DNA from: Clusia tigrina | Taxonomy: Eukaryota; Arthropoda; Insecta; Diptera; Clusiidae | Direction: 5' to 3' | Assembly (NCBI GenBank): GCA_920105625.2 | Contig: OV050030.1 | Coordinates: 103,571,698-103,635,697 of the forward strand | DNA: 64,000 bases | In this document: in pieces, positions 1 to 10,322 of the stretch | Layout: each line of letters begins with the position of its first letter | Numbering within the stretch: position 1 is the first letter of the stretch | The notes under the pieces: model-generated | The model's input: only the letters and a program-made list of their open reading frames with translations | What the model was told of the DNA's origin: nothing | Databases searched by the model: none | Program-made: the position numbers and the translations under genes

Positions 1-963
1 TCTACCCACAGACCAGCTCACTGAGGAGTAGGCCAAATCGGTAGGGTGGGCAACGGGGTTGCTATCGGCTTGGGCGAACCGGCGGGTACAGCCCCAAAGA
101 GACAACGTTCGGCTGAAGAGGCGGGTGAGGTCGCTAAAAGACAAAAAGTCAGCGGCCAGAAATACCCATCCTATAGCGACGTTGTCAAAGGTGGGGGTAA
201 GATGCTGGCCATCATTGACCGGAAGGAGGAGGAAGGGATCATACCCAAAGAGAAGTGGAAGTGGGTGGAGCAAGCGATTGCCGAAGTCTACCTCCAAGTC
301 TTAGAGGAAAACCCTGGACCCCCCTTTCTGTCATGATGCGGGCTGGTATCAGGGCAGGGCCAAGCTTATCGCATGCGATGACAGCAGGTCAGCCAATCTT
401 AACAAGATCGCGGTAAGCAAGGTTGGCGAGATCTGGCCGGGAGCCAAGCTAGAGGCCATCAGCAGGGAAGAAGTTTCCAGTAGACCCAGAGCCCGGATCT
501 GGATCCCGGCTCAGCCAGCTGAACCGGAGAGAATAGAGGCGATCTTTAGATCGTGCAACAGAGAGCTGCCAACCCATAACTGGAAGCTAGCGAAACTCGA
601 GGAGCCAGTGGAAGGTAGGAGGCAGGTGTTGCTGATACTCAACGCTGAGTCCCTTGCCCCACTGGCAGAGAGAAATGGGGTAGTCAGGTTCGGGTTCGTT
701 GACGCGACCGTTCGGATCTATCTATTTTGGAACCGGAGGAGATAGAATGTGACAAGGCTAGCGAGGCTGGCGGTGGTGAAGAAGGGCTGTCCAGCAGCCA
801 AAGTTCGACCGACTCAGAGCAGTTGACCGGGGTCGGGCAGCTCTTTGAGGAGGAGGACCTTCTTGACTACACTGAAAATGAGGAGGACGCGGACGTCACG
901 ATGGTGGAGGTGAGAAGGACAGATTCTTATGAAGCTGATCCAAATCAACCTCCACCTTTGTAA
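1..963 (+). pseudogene. LINE-A ORF1 (Gag-like, DUF4780-like), copy 1, broken
   Basis: ORF1 of R1/LOA-group elements encodes an RNA-binding, Gag-like protein of the ribonucleoprotein. Three segments lie in different frames. Segment one (about 46-336) has basic KRQR and KRQK clusters that look like a bipartite nuclear signal, then a YSDVVKGGGK stretch and a closing LEENPGP. Segment two (about 335-745) begins DAGWYQGRAK and contains RARIWIP and LPTHNW, the pattern I associate with DUF4780. Segment three (727-963) is an acidic tail rich in E and D. A TAG at 29-31 replaces a CAG present in copy 2. The switch between segments one and two falls at a run of six C (319-324) found in all three copies. 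The family call rests on remembered motif patterns, not on a search. Confidence 0.75.
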
Positions 964-1366
964 ACTCGCCTCTGCGAACTTGATGGTCCGCCTGGGTTCC
1001 GGTGGTTTTGACGTGGCCCTCATCCAAGAGCCGTGGATATGCGGCAACAAAATCTGCGGTTTGAAGATGAGAGGCTTCAAGATGATAGCCGCTCAGATCA
1101 CAGGTAAGCCTCGTGCTTGTATAGTTGCAAAGGATAACATTAACATCTTTTTGCTCCCACAGTTAAGTAATGGCGAAACGGTGGCGGCAAACATTAAGCT
1201 GCAAAATAGCAGTCTCTGGGTGGCCTCCGCATATATGCCTCACGACAAGGACGCTCCACCGGAGGAGGATCGGACATTGGTCATGGAGGCAGCCGCAGCC
1301 AAAAGGAACTTGGTTGCCTCCAGTGACGTAAACGCACACAACACATTGTGGGGAGGTTCAAACACT
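929..1366 (+). pseudogene. LINE-A ORF2 N-terminal endonuclease fragment, copy 1
   Basis: This is the start of ORF2, which overlaps the acidic end of ORF1 by about 35 bp. It encodes the first part of an APE-type endonuclease, which nicks the target DNA for target-primed reverse transcription. Visible motifs are QINLHL near residue 5, ALIQEPW near residue 34, and SSDVNAHNTLW near residue 130, which supplies the D and N of the active site. The reading frame then runs into satellite to a stop at 1474, so the last 35 or so residues are satellite and not protein-coding in origin. The rest of the endonuclease, the reverse transcriptase and the RNase H are missing. Confidence 0.85.
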
Positions 1367-1691
1367 GATAGAACTTCAAATATCCCTAACTTCAATTCGG
1401 TGCGTCCTACACCTATCAAAGTTTGCAACAATCAAATGCTTGTAACTTTTTACTGGAGTGTAATAAAATCTTGAAATTTTGTGACAATAAAGTAATCGTG
1501 CCTGTTGTCAATTTAAGCTATCGCTCATAGCTATGCTACCATTGAGTCCCAAATCAAACACTGATAAAACTTCAAATGGCCCTAGCTTCAATACGGTGCG
1601 TTCTACACCTATCAAAGTTTGCAACATTCAAATGCTTGTAACTTTTTACTGAAGCGTCATAAAACCCTGAAATTTTGTGACAATAAAGTCA

Positions 1692-1749
1692 TCGTGCCTC
1701 GTGCCTCGTGCCTCGTGGCTCGTGCCTCGTGCCTAGTGTCTCGTGCCTC
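1692..1749 (+). repeat. 7-bp microsatellite (CTCGTGC)n, about 8 units, inside a satellite monomer
   Basis: Near-perfect tandem heptamers replace the single ACTCGTGCC found at this place in an ordinary monomer. Two units carry substitutions (GTGGC and AGTGTC). The expansion ends in TCTTCTCAATTT instead of the common TCTTGTCAATTT. Confidence 0.9.
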
Positions 1750-2702
1750 TTCTCAATTTAAGCTATCGCTCGTAGCTATGCTACCCTTGAGTCCAAAATA
1801 AAATACTGATAAAACTTCAAATGGCCTTAACTTCTATAAGGTATGTTCTATACCTATCAAAGTTTGCAACATTCAAATGCTTGTAACTTTTTTCTGGAGC
1901 GTCATAAAATCTTGAGATTTTGTGACAGTAAAGGAATCGTGCCTGTTGTCAATTTAAGCTATCGCTCGTAGCTATACTACCCTCGAGTCCCAAATCAAAC
2001 ACTGATAAAACTTCAAATGGCCCTAACTTCAATACGGTGCGCCTTACACCTATCAAAGATTGCAACATTCAAATGCTTATAACTTTTTACTGGAGCGTAA
2101 CAAAATCTTGAAATTTTGTGCCTGTTGTTAATTTAACCTATAGCTCATAGCTATGCTACCCTTGATTCCAAAATAAAATACTAATAAAACTTCAAATGGC
2201 CCTAACTTCTATAAGGTATGTCCTATACCTATCAAAGTTTGCAACATTCAAATGCTTCTAACTTTTTACTGGAGCGTCATAAAACCTTGAAATTTTGTGA
2301 CAATTAAGTAGTCGTGCCTGTTAACAATTTAAGCTATCGCTCATAGCTTTGCTACCCTTGAGTCCCAAATCAAACACTGATAAAACTTCAAATGGCCCTA
2401 ACTTCTATTCTGTGCGTCCTTTACCTATCAAAGTTTGCAACAATCAAATGCTTGTAACTTTTTACTGGAGTGTAATAAAATCTGGCAATTTTGTGACAAT
2501 AAAGTAATCGTGCCTGTTGTCAATTTAATCTATCGCTCATAGCTATGCTACCATTGTGTCCCAAATAAAACAATGATAAAACTTCAAATGGCTCTAGCTT
2601 CAATACGGTGCGTCCTACACCTATCAAAGTTTGCAACATTCAAATGCTTGTAACTTTTTACTGAAGCGTCATAAAACCCTGAAATTTTGTGACAATAAAG
2701 TA

Positions 2703-2775
2703 CTCGTGCCTCGTGCCTCGTGCCTCGTGCCTCGTGCCTCGTGCCTCGTGCCTCGTGCCTAGTGCCTCGTGCCTC
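2703..2775 (+). repeat. 7-bp microsatellite (CTCGTGC)n, about 10 units
   Basis: This is the longest run of this heptamer in the window, with one AGTGCC variant unit near the end. It again ends in TCTTCTC. It is followed by a monomer lacking about 95 bp, so the expansion and a deletion are adjacent. Confidence 0.9.
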
Positions 2776-3684
2776 TTCTCTAAGGTATGTTCTATACCTA
2801 TCAAAGTTTGCAACATTCAAATGCTTATAACTTTTTTCTGGAGTGTCATAAAATCTTGAGATTTTGTGACAGTAAAGTACTCGAGCCTCTTATCAATTTA
2901 AGCTATCGCTCATAGCTATGCTACCATTGAGTCCCAAATCAAACACTGATAAAACTTCAACTGGCCCTAACTTCAATACGGTGCGTCCTACACCTATCAA
3001 AGTTTGCAACATTCAAATGCTTGTAACTTTTTACTGGAGCGTAATAAAATCTTGAAATTTTGTGACAATAAAGTAATCGTGCCTGTTGTTAATTTAAGCT
3101 ATAGCTCATAGCTATGCTACCGTGGAGTCCCAAATCAAACACTGATAAAACTTGAAATGGCCCTAGCTTCAATACGGTGCGTCCTACACCTATCAAAGTT
3201 TGCAACATTCAACCGCTTGTAACTTTTTTCTGGAGCTTCATAAAATCTTGAAATTTTGTGCCAGTAAAGTACTCGAGCCTCTTATCAATTTAAGCTATCG
3301 CTCATAGCTATGCTACCCTTGAGTCCCAAATCAAACACTGATAAAACTTCAAATGGTCCTAGCTTCTATTCTGGCATCCTATACCTATCAAAGTTTGCAA
3401 AATTCAAATCCTTGTAACTTTTTTCTGGAGCGTCATAAAATCTTGAAATTTTGTGCCAGTAAAGTACTCGAGCCTCTTATCAATTTAAGCTATCGCTCAT
3501 AGCTATGCTACCCTTGAGTACCAAATCAAATGCTGATAAAACTTCAAATGGGCCTAACTTCAATACGTTCCGTCCAACACCTATCAAAGTTTGCAACAAT
3601 CAAATGCTTGTAACTTTTTACTGGATCGTAATAAAATCTTGATACAGGGTGTGGAAGAGCAAACCTCTATAAAAAACCTCTGGG

Positions 3685-4826
3685 TTGGAGGAAGATGTCA
3701 TACGACCCGTGTCGATGCGCAGCCTGGCTGGGGACCCAGGAAAAAAAATAGCCCAATCTCTAACGGAGTGCTCCGGATACTTGGCGTTTAAACCCGTCCG
3801 TCCGTCAAAGCAGGCCTATTATGATAGGAAGGCGGCCATCAGGGTCATGGCTAAACATGAGATTCTACCCACAGACCAGCTCACTGAGGAGCAGGCCAAA
3901 TCGGTAGGGTGGGCAACGGGGTTGCTATCGGCTTGGGCGAACCGGCGGGTACAGCCCCAAAGAGACAACGTTCGGCTGAAGAGGCGGGTGAAGTCGCTAA
4001 AAGACAAAAAGTCAGCGGCCAGAAATACCCATCCTATAGCGACGTTGTCAAAGGTGGGGGTAAGATGCTGGCCATCATTGACCGGAAGGAGGAGGAAGGG
4101 ATCATACCCAAAGAGAAGTGGAAGTGGGTGGAGCAAGCGATTGCCGAAGTCTACCTCCAAGTCTTAGAGGAAAACCCTGGACCCCCCTTTCTGTCATGAT
4201 GCGGGCTGGTATCAGGGCAGGGCCAAGCTTATCGCATGCGATGACAGCAGGTCAGCCAACCTTAACAAGATCGCGGTAAGCAAGGTTGGCGAGATCTGGC
4301 CGGGAGCCAAGCTAGAGGCCATCAGCAGGGAAGAAGTTTCCAGCAGACCCAGAGCCCGGATCTGGATCTAGGCTCAGCCAGCTGAACCGGATAGAATAGA
4401 GGCGATCTTTAGATCGTGCAACAGAGAGCTGCCAACACATAACTGGAAGCTAGCGAAACTCGAGGAGCCAGTGGAAGGTAGGAGGCAGGTGTTGCTGATA
4501 CTCAACGCTGAGTCCCTTGCCCCACTGGCAGAGAGAAATGGGGTAGTCAGGTTCGGGTTCGTTGAAGCGACCGTTCGGATCTATCTATTTTGGAACCGGA
4601 GGAGATAGAGGGTGACAAGGCTAGCGAGGCTGGCGGTGGTGAAGAAGGGCTGTCCAGCAGCCAAAGTTCGACCGACTCAGAGCAGCTGACCGGGGTCGGG
4701 CAGCTCTTTGAGGAGGAGGACCTTCTTGACTACACCGAAGATGAGGAGGACGCGGACGTCACGATGGTGGAGGTGAGAAGGACAGATTCTTATGAAGCTG
4801 ATCCAAATCAACCTCCACCTTTGTAA
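3685..4826 (+). pseudogene. LINE-A ORF1 (Gag-like, DUF4780-like), copy 2, broken
   Basis: The most complete ORF1 in the window. The first ATG (3685) opens a segment with YLAFKPVRPSKQAYYDRKAA and AKHEILPTDQLTEEQ. The frame changes near 3907, after SVGWAT, into the basic KRQR/KRQK region. It changes again at the C6 run before 4190 into the DAGWYQGRAK region, and once more near 4590-4605 into the acidic tail ending at 4826. A TAG at 4369-4371 interrupts the third region, where copies 1 and 3 have CCC. The length without breaks would be about 380 residues, reasonable for an ORF1 of this group. The role is inferred to be RNA binding and particle formation. Confidence 0.75.
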
Positions 4827-7800
4827 ACTCGCCTCTGCAAACTTGATGGTCCGCCTGGGTTCCGGTGGTTTTGACGTGGCCCTCATCCAAGAGCCGTGGA
4901 TATGCGGCAACAAAATCCGCGGTTTGAAGATGAGAGGCTTCAAGATGATAGCCGCTCAGATCACAGGTAAGCCTCGTGCTTGTATAGTTGCAAAGGATAA
5001 CATTAACATATTTTTTCTCCCACAGTTAAGTAATGGCGATACGGTGGCGGCAAACATTAAGCTGCAAAATAGCAGTCTCTGGGTGGCCTCCGCATATATG
5101 CCTCACGACAAGGACGCTCCACCGGAGGAGGTTCGGACATTGGTCATGGAGGCAGCCGCAGCCAAAAGGAACTTGGTTGCCTCCAGTGACGTAAACGCAC
5201 ACAACACATTGTGGGGAGGTTCAAACACTAACGCAAGAGGTGAGTCAGTTTTAGACTTCATTATAGAGAATAAGCTTAGTGTGGTAAATTTAGGCCGACG
5301 TTTATAACACAAAATAGAAGGGAAGTGTTAGATATTACCCTGACCTTCGATAACTTCGCTAACAATATAAAAAGATGGAGAGTGTCGAATGAAAATTCCT
5401 ACTCTGACCATCGTTATATAGAATATGAAGTGAACTTCACACTAGCTCCAGTTAAGACCTTTAGAAATATACGGAGAACGGACTGGGGGAAGTATAGGAA
5501 AACTCTCAGGGCCTCGCTGCCAATAAATCCCCCGTCTGATCCCACAGACCCTGTTGAATTAGACGAGCTGATCAATCAGGTAACCACGGCCCTGAATAGT
5601 TCACCGACAGCCGGGTGCCCGGTTGTAAAACTGAGAGGCAAGGACAAACCACATTGGTGGTCAATGGATCTAGGCCTTCTCCGGAAGTCCAACAGACGGT
5701 TATTTAACAGGGCTAAAACTTCGGGTCTGCCCGCGGACTGGGAAGCTTACAAGGCTGAGCTAAAAATATACAAGAAAGCAACCAGAACTGCGTAGCGACA
5801 GTCCTGGCAAAATTATTGTAGGGATGTGGAAGAAACATCGGAAGCAGCTAGACTAAGAAGAATCCTAGCGAGGCCACCACACAACCTGGGCTACCTTAAA
5901 GATCCGGGTGATGTGTGGAGTGAATTGAGCGAGGAATCTTTGGCTATTCTCTTATGATCTTTGGCTATTCTCTTAGGTACGCATTTTCCAGGCAGTAGCA
6001 CAGTGGAGGGTGATAACCCGACACCTAGGGGCAGGCAGTCTGAGATAGGGAATGCGATAGTTACAGTCGAGAAAGTTCAGTGGGCCATTAACACCTTTGG
6101 TCCATATAAATCTCCCGGTCCGGATGGAATTCATCCAGCTGAACTGCAACAATCACGGGACATAATTACGCCCTGGGTTGTGACTGCAATTAAAAGCTGT
6201 CTTAACATGGGCTATATTCCGCTGAGATGGAGAGAAACGAAGGTTTCCTTCATACCCAAGGCAGGCAGGTCCTCTCATGTAAATCCTAAAGATTTCAGAC
6301 CAATCAGTCTCACGTCTTTCCTCCTAAAAACACTGGAGAGATTGATGGATGCACACTTACGGGAAGCTATACCAACTGGTAGAATCTCCTGGGCACAACA
6401 TGCATACACGAAGGGCAAATCGACAGAGACGGCGTTACACGTACTTATTGGTATAGTGCAAAAAGCCATCCAGAAGAAAGATTTCGCACTAGGGGCGTTC
6501 ATTGACATAGAAGGCGCTTTCAACAACATAAATGCGAACGCCATTACGGGAGCGTTAGAAGCTCTGGGCGTCGATCCTAAAATGGTAGCGATGGTAGAGA
6601 TGATACTCGTCAGTAGAAAGGTAACTGCAGGCTTAGGTTCCCACACCTTAAGCAGACAGGTCTGCAGAGGCACTCCTCAGGGAGAAGTCCTCTCCCCCCT
6701 GCTCTGGAATTTGGCGGTAAATTCATTACTGCTAGCCCTAGAGAGGGAGGGTTGCCATGTCGTCGCCTATGCTGATGACTTGGCAATTGTGATTAGAGGG
6801 AAATATCCAAACACTCTTATGGATATTTTGCGCTCTAGCATGGCCACGCTTACTGGTTGGACAGGAAGAAGGGGATTAGGGTTAAACCCCGATAAAATGG
6901 AATTAATCATCTTTTCCAAGAAAAATAGATCTCCTGATGTCTCCCTGCTACCATTCAAAGGTGTGGAAATTCCGATGAAGGAGACAGTTAGATATTTGGG
7001 ACTAGTACTAGATAGAAACTTACCTGGAAACCCAATATTGAAGAAAGAGTCAGGAAGGCCAATATTGCTTTGTACACATTTAAAAAAGCGGTCGGAATCA
7101 GGTGGGGCCTATCTCCAAGAATTATGCACTGGCTACATATTTCGATGGTCAGACCCATATTGCTATATGGAATACTGGTATGGTGGCCAGTCACTCAGAA
7201 ACAAAGCTATTTGAAGCTTCTGCGCAAGGTCCAAAGAACGGCTTTTTTATGCATCTCTGGTGCCCTAAGGACCACGCCTACTAAAGCTTTAGAAGTAATG
7301 CTCAACCTACCTACATTAGAGCTGGTAGGGAAACAAGTGGCCGCCACATCAGCACTAAGGCTGAAATGTGCGGCGTTATGGCATGATCGGTAGATTGGTC
7401 ACTCGACTATTGCGCATACCTGGAGTAGTTCTATCCAACACATTGACCACTCTATACCAAATCTCAACTTCGATAGGCACTTCCAGACATATATTCCGTC
7501 TAGAAGAGAGTGGCAAACACCAATGCCATGGAGAAGGGGGGAACTTAATTTCTACACTGACGGATCCAAACTTGACGATAGAGTCGGTTTTGGAGTTTTC
7601 TCACAAGAATTGGGACTTTCTTTTCGTCTCCCCGACCACTGCAGTGTTTATCAAGCAGAGGTCCTAGCCATAAAGGAGGTAGCCGTCTACTTAAATAGAC
7701 ATGCCGTAACAAAAAATATTATAAATTTCTACTCGGATAGAAAGGCGGCTATCTTTTCAATGCATTCGGTGGCACTGAAATCAAAGGTAGCTCAGGAATG

Positions 7801-8372
7801 CCGAGCAGCCCTAAATAATATCAGTACCGTTTTCAAGGTACGCCTTAAATAGGTTACGGGGCATAGAGATATTGAGGGCTGATGACTTAGCCAGACGGGG
7901 TACCAACCTTCCTTTAGGCACGGACAGATGTGAGATTGAAATACCAATTGCCACCTGTAAACTGATGCTGAAGGATAGGGTCGTGCGTGAGACCAATGGG
8001 TCTTGTCCACAAGAGGGCACTTGCTTAACGACTAGGCTAATGTGGGCGGAACTTAATAGTAGGAAAACTAGAGACTTGCTTGCCCTTCCGAGAGAGAATA
8101 ACTCTAAGGTCGTGACATGTATAACTGGTCACTGGCTTTTCGGCAGACATGCTCTCAGGCTGGGAGTATTCTCTCATGAATACTGCAGAAGCTGTGGGGA
8201 TGAGGAGGAGGAGGAGATTGTGGAACATCTCTTCTGTAGTTGCCCCGCTCTGGCTAGAAGCAGAGCGGGCTCTTTAGGCAAATACGCTTTTAGCTCTCTT
8301 ACAGAGGTGTCTAACGCGAAGATCAAACAAATCCTGCGCTTTATTAGGGCTTCAAAATGGTTCGACGAGTGA
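4792..8372 (+). pseudogene. LINE-A ORF2 (endonuclease, reverse transcriptase, RNase H), copy 2, broken
   Basis: This polyprotein would nick DNA, copy the element RNA and degrade the template. 4792-5307 is the endonuclease start (QINLHL, IQEPW, SSDVNAHN). A 7-bp deletion relative to copy 3, near 5295, shifts the frame, and 5325-5795 continues with SYSDHRYIEYEV. A TAG follows at 5793-5795 and a TGA at 5955-5957. 5961-7013 holds the reverse transcriptase with FRPISLTS, FIDIEGAFNNI, TPQGEVLSPLLW and YADD. The E in PQGE replaces the usual G. A frameshift near 7013 is followed by the thumb region. RNase H (7523-7852) has FYTDGSK, YQAEVLA and YSDRKAA. After another stop and shift, 7872-8372 ends with CRSCGDEEEEEIVEHLFCSC, a CCHC-like motif typical of R1/LOA ORF2 ends. 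Confidence 0.88.
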
Positions 8373-8477
8373 ATCGGAGGTGCGTTGTGGCGCGGTGGTA
8401 TTACAATGGACCCATGGTGGTCTGAGTGAGCTGGATCTTTGGACTGGCTGCCACATTAACCTACCCTAACCTAACCT
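8373..8477 (+). other. LINE-A copy 2 3' UTR with telomere-like TAACC tail
   Basis: The 105 bases after the ORF2 stop end in TTAACCTACCCTAACCTAAC followed by C. The last units are TAACC, which is the complement of the TTAGG telomere repeat common in insects. Copy 3 has the same tail. R1/LOA-group elements can end in short tandem repeats instead of poly(A), so this is probably part of the element and not a captured telomere. Confidence 0.75.
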
Positions 8478-10302
8478 ATCAATTTAAGTTATCGCTCATA
8501 GCTATGCTACCTTGGAGTCCCAAATCAAACACTGATAAAACTTCAAATGGCCCTAACTTCTATTCTGTGCGTCCTATATCTATCAAAGTTTGCAACAATC
8601 AAATGCTTGTAACTTTTTACTGGAGCGTAATAAAATCTTGAAATTTTGTGAGAGTAAAGTACTCGAGCCTCTTATCAATTTAAGCTATCGCTTATAGCTA
8701 TGCTACCTTGGAGTCCCAAACCAAACATTGATAAAATTTCAAATGGCCCTAACTTCAATACGGTGCGACCTACACCTATCAAAGTTTGCAACATTCAAAT
8801 GCTTGTAACTTTTTACTGGAGTGTCATAAAACCTTGAAATTTTGTGACAATAAAGTACTCGTGCTGCTTATCAATTTAAGCTATCGCTCATATATTTGGT
8901 ACCCTTGAGTCCCAAATCAAACACTGATAAAACTTCAAATGGCCCTAACTTCAATACGGTGCGTCCTACACCTATCAAAGTTTGCAACAATCAAATGCTT
9001 GTAACTTTTTACTTTAGTGTAATAAAATCTTCAGATTTTATGACAATAAAGTACTCGTGCCTCGTGCCTCGCGCCTCTTCTCAATTTAAGCTATCGCTCG
9101 TAGCTATGCTAGCTTCGAGTCCCAAATCAAACATTGATAAAAAATAAAATAATGATAAAACTTAAATGGCCGTAACTTCTATAAGGTACGTCCTATACCT
9201 ATCAAAGTTTGCAACATTCAACTTCTTGTAACTTTTTTCTGGAGTGTCATAAAATCTTGAAATTTTGTGACTGTGAAGTACTGGAGCCTCTTATCAATTT
9301 AAGCTATCGCTCATAGCTATGCTACCGTGAAGTCCCAAATCAAACAATGATAAAACTTCAAATGGCCCTAACTTCTATATGGTGCATCCTATAACTATCA
9401 AAGTTTGCAACAATCAAATGCTTGTAACTTTTTCCTGGAGTGTAATAAAATCTTGAAATTTTGTGACAATAAAGTACTCGTGCCTCTTGTTAATTTAAGC
9501 TATCGAACATATCTATGCTACCCTTGTGTCCCAAATCAAACACTGATAAAGCTTCAAATGGCCCTAACTTCTATACGGTGCGTCCTACACCTTTCAAAGT
9601 TTGCAACATTCAAATGCTTGTAAGTTTTTACTGGAGCGTCTTAAAACCTTGAAATTTTGGGACAAAATAGTACTCGTGCCTCTTGTCAATTTAATCTATC
9701 GCTCATAGTTATGCTATCCTTGACTCCAAAATAAAACACTGATAAAACTTCAAATGGCCCTAACTTCTATACGGTGCGTGCTATACCTATCAAAGTTTGC
9801 AACATTCAAATGCTTGTATCTTTTACTGGAGAGTAATAAAATCTTGAAATTTTGTGACAATAAAGTACTCGAGCCTCTTGTCAATTTAAGCTATCGCTCA
9901 TAGCTATGCTACCCTTCACTCCAAAATAAAACACTGATAAAACTTTAAATGTCGCAAACTTCTATACGGTGCGTCCTAACTTGATATACGGTGCGGCCTA
10001 TACCTCTCAAAGTTTGCAACAATCTAATGTTTGTAAACTTTTACTGGAGCGCCATAAAATCTTGATATTTTGAGACAATAAAGTACTCGAGCCTCTTGTC
10101 AATTAAAGTTATCGCTCATAGCTATGCTACCCTTGAGTCCCCAATTCAACCACTGATAAAACTTCAATTGGCCCTAACTATTATACGGTGCGTCCTACAC
10201 AATCAAAGGTTGCAACATTCAAATGCTTGTAACTTTTTACTAGAGCGTAATAAAATCTTGCAATTTTGTGACAATGAAGTACTCGTGCCTCTTATCAATT
10301 TA

Positions 10303-10322
10303 AGCTATCGCTCATAGCTATG
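10303..10322. repeat. Dyad in the satellite monomer (representative copy)
   Basis: AGCTAT (10303-10308) and ATAGCT (10314-10319) form a perfect 6-bp inverted repeat with a 5-nt loop, and CATAGCTATG (10313-10322) is itself a 10-bp palindrome. The same motif occurs in most monomers of all five blocks, in both orientations. Dyad symmetry is a known property of some centromeric satellites that lack a CENP-B box. A role here is only a possibility. Confidence 0.8.

Larger units (their letters stand above)
1..1366 (+). mobile_element. LINE-A copy 1, R1/LOA-group non-LTR retrotransposon, truncated at both ends
   Basis: This is the 5' part of the same element seen at 3643-8477. It lines up with copy 2 at a constant offset of 3,863 bp from the window start to about 1357. 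It holds most of ORF1 and the first third of the ORF2 endonuclease, then passes directly into satellite. The junction falls in TCAAACACT (1358-1366), nine bases common to the LINE and to the satellite monomer, so the 3' part was probably lost by recombination or deletion and not by normal insertion. The real 5' end lies left of the window. It cannot move by itself because the reverse transcriptase is missing. Confidence 0.9.
1367..3642 (+). repeat. Satellite block A, about 196-bp monomers, forward orientation
   Basis: About 11-12 diverged tandem monomers. A typical unit starts at CAATTTAAGC, then has TCATAGCTATGCTACC, GAGTCCCAAATCAAACACTG, AACTTCAAATGGCCCTAAC, ATCAAAGTTTGCAAC, ACTTTTTACTGGAGCG and GACAATAAAGTA. 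Two monomers carry an expanded 7-bp microsatellite, and one (near 2780) is shortened by about 95 bp, jumping from TCTTCTC straight to TAAGGTATG. No gene is present. Short reading frames here are satellite translated by chance. Confidence 0.95.
3643..8477 (+). mobile_element. LINE-A copy 2, R1/LOA-group non-LTR retrotransposon, near full length
   Basis: A 4.8-kb element inserted in satellite. The left junction is recognised where the monomer breaks off after AATAAAATCTTGA and non-satellite sequence begins (TACAGGGTGTGG). The right junction follows a tail of TAACC-type units and goes into TATCAATTTAAG. Comparing the two flanks with a normal monomer, about 35-40 bp of satellite is missing, so the insertion came with a target deletion and no target-site duplication is seen. 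The order is ORF1 (Gag-like), then ORF2 with endonuclease, reverse transcriptase, RNase H and a C-terminal CCHC-like motif, then a short 3' UTR. Several stops and frameshifts make it non-autonomous. An R1/LOA placement is inferred from the RNase H and the DUF4780-like ORF1. Confidence 0.92.

Noticed and set aside
1240..1431. Reverse-strand frames over the LINE-A endonuclease and reverse transcriptase (e.g. 1240-1431, 6275-6673, 17030-17428).
   Set aside because: They are antisense shadows of ORF2 with no recognisable domain.
4963..5025. An intron-like stretch in LINE-A ORF2 (CAG/GTAAGC at about 4966 to TTTTTTCTCCCACAG at about 5024, 59 bases).
   Set aside because: The stretch encodes a normal piece of the endonuclease in copies 1 and 2. 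The 51-bp deletion in copy 3 starts after the GTAAG and is not a splicing product.
8454..8477. A true telomere or subtelomere at the TAACC tail.
   Set aside because: There are only two or three units, the same in both copies, and satellite continues on the far side.
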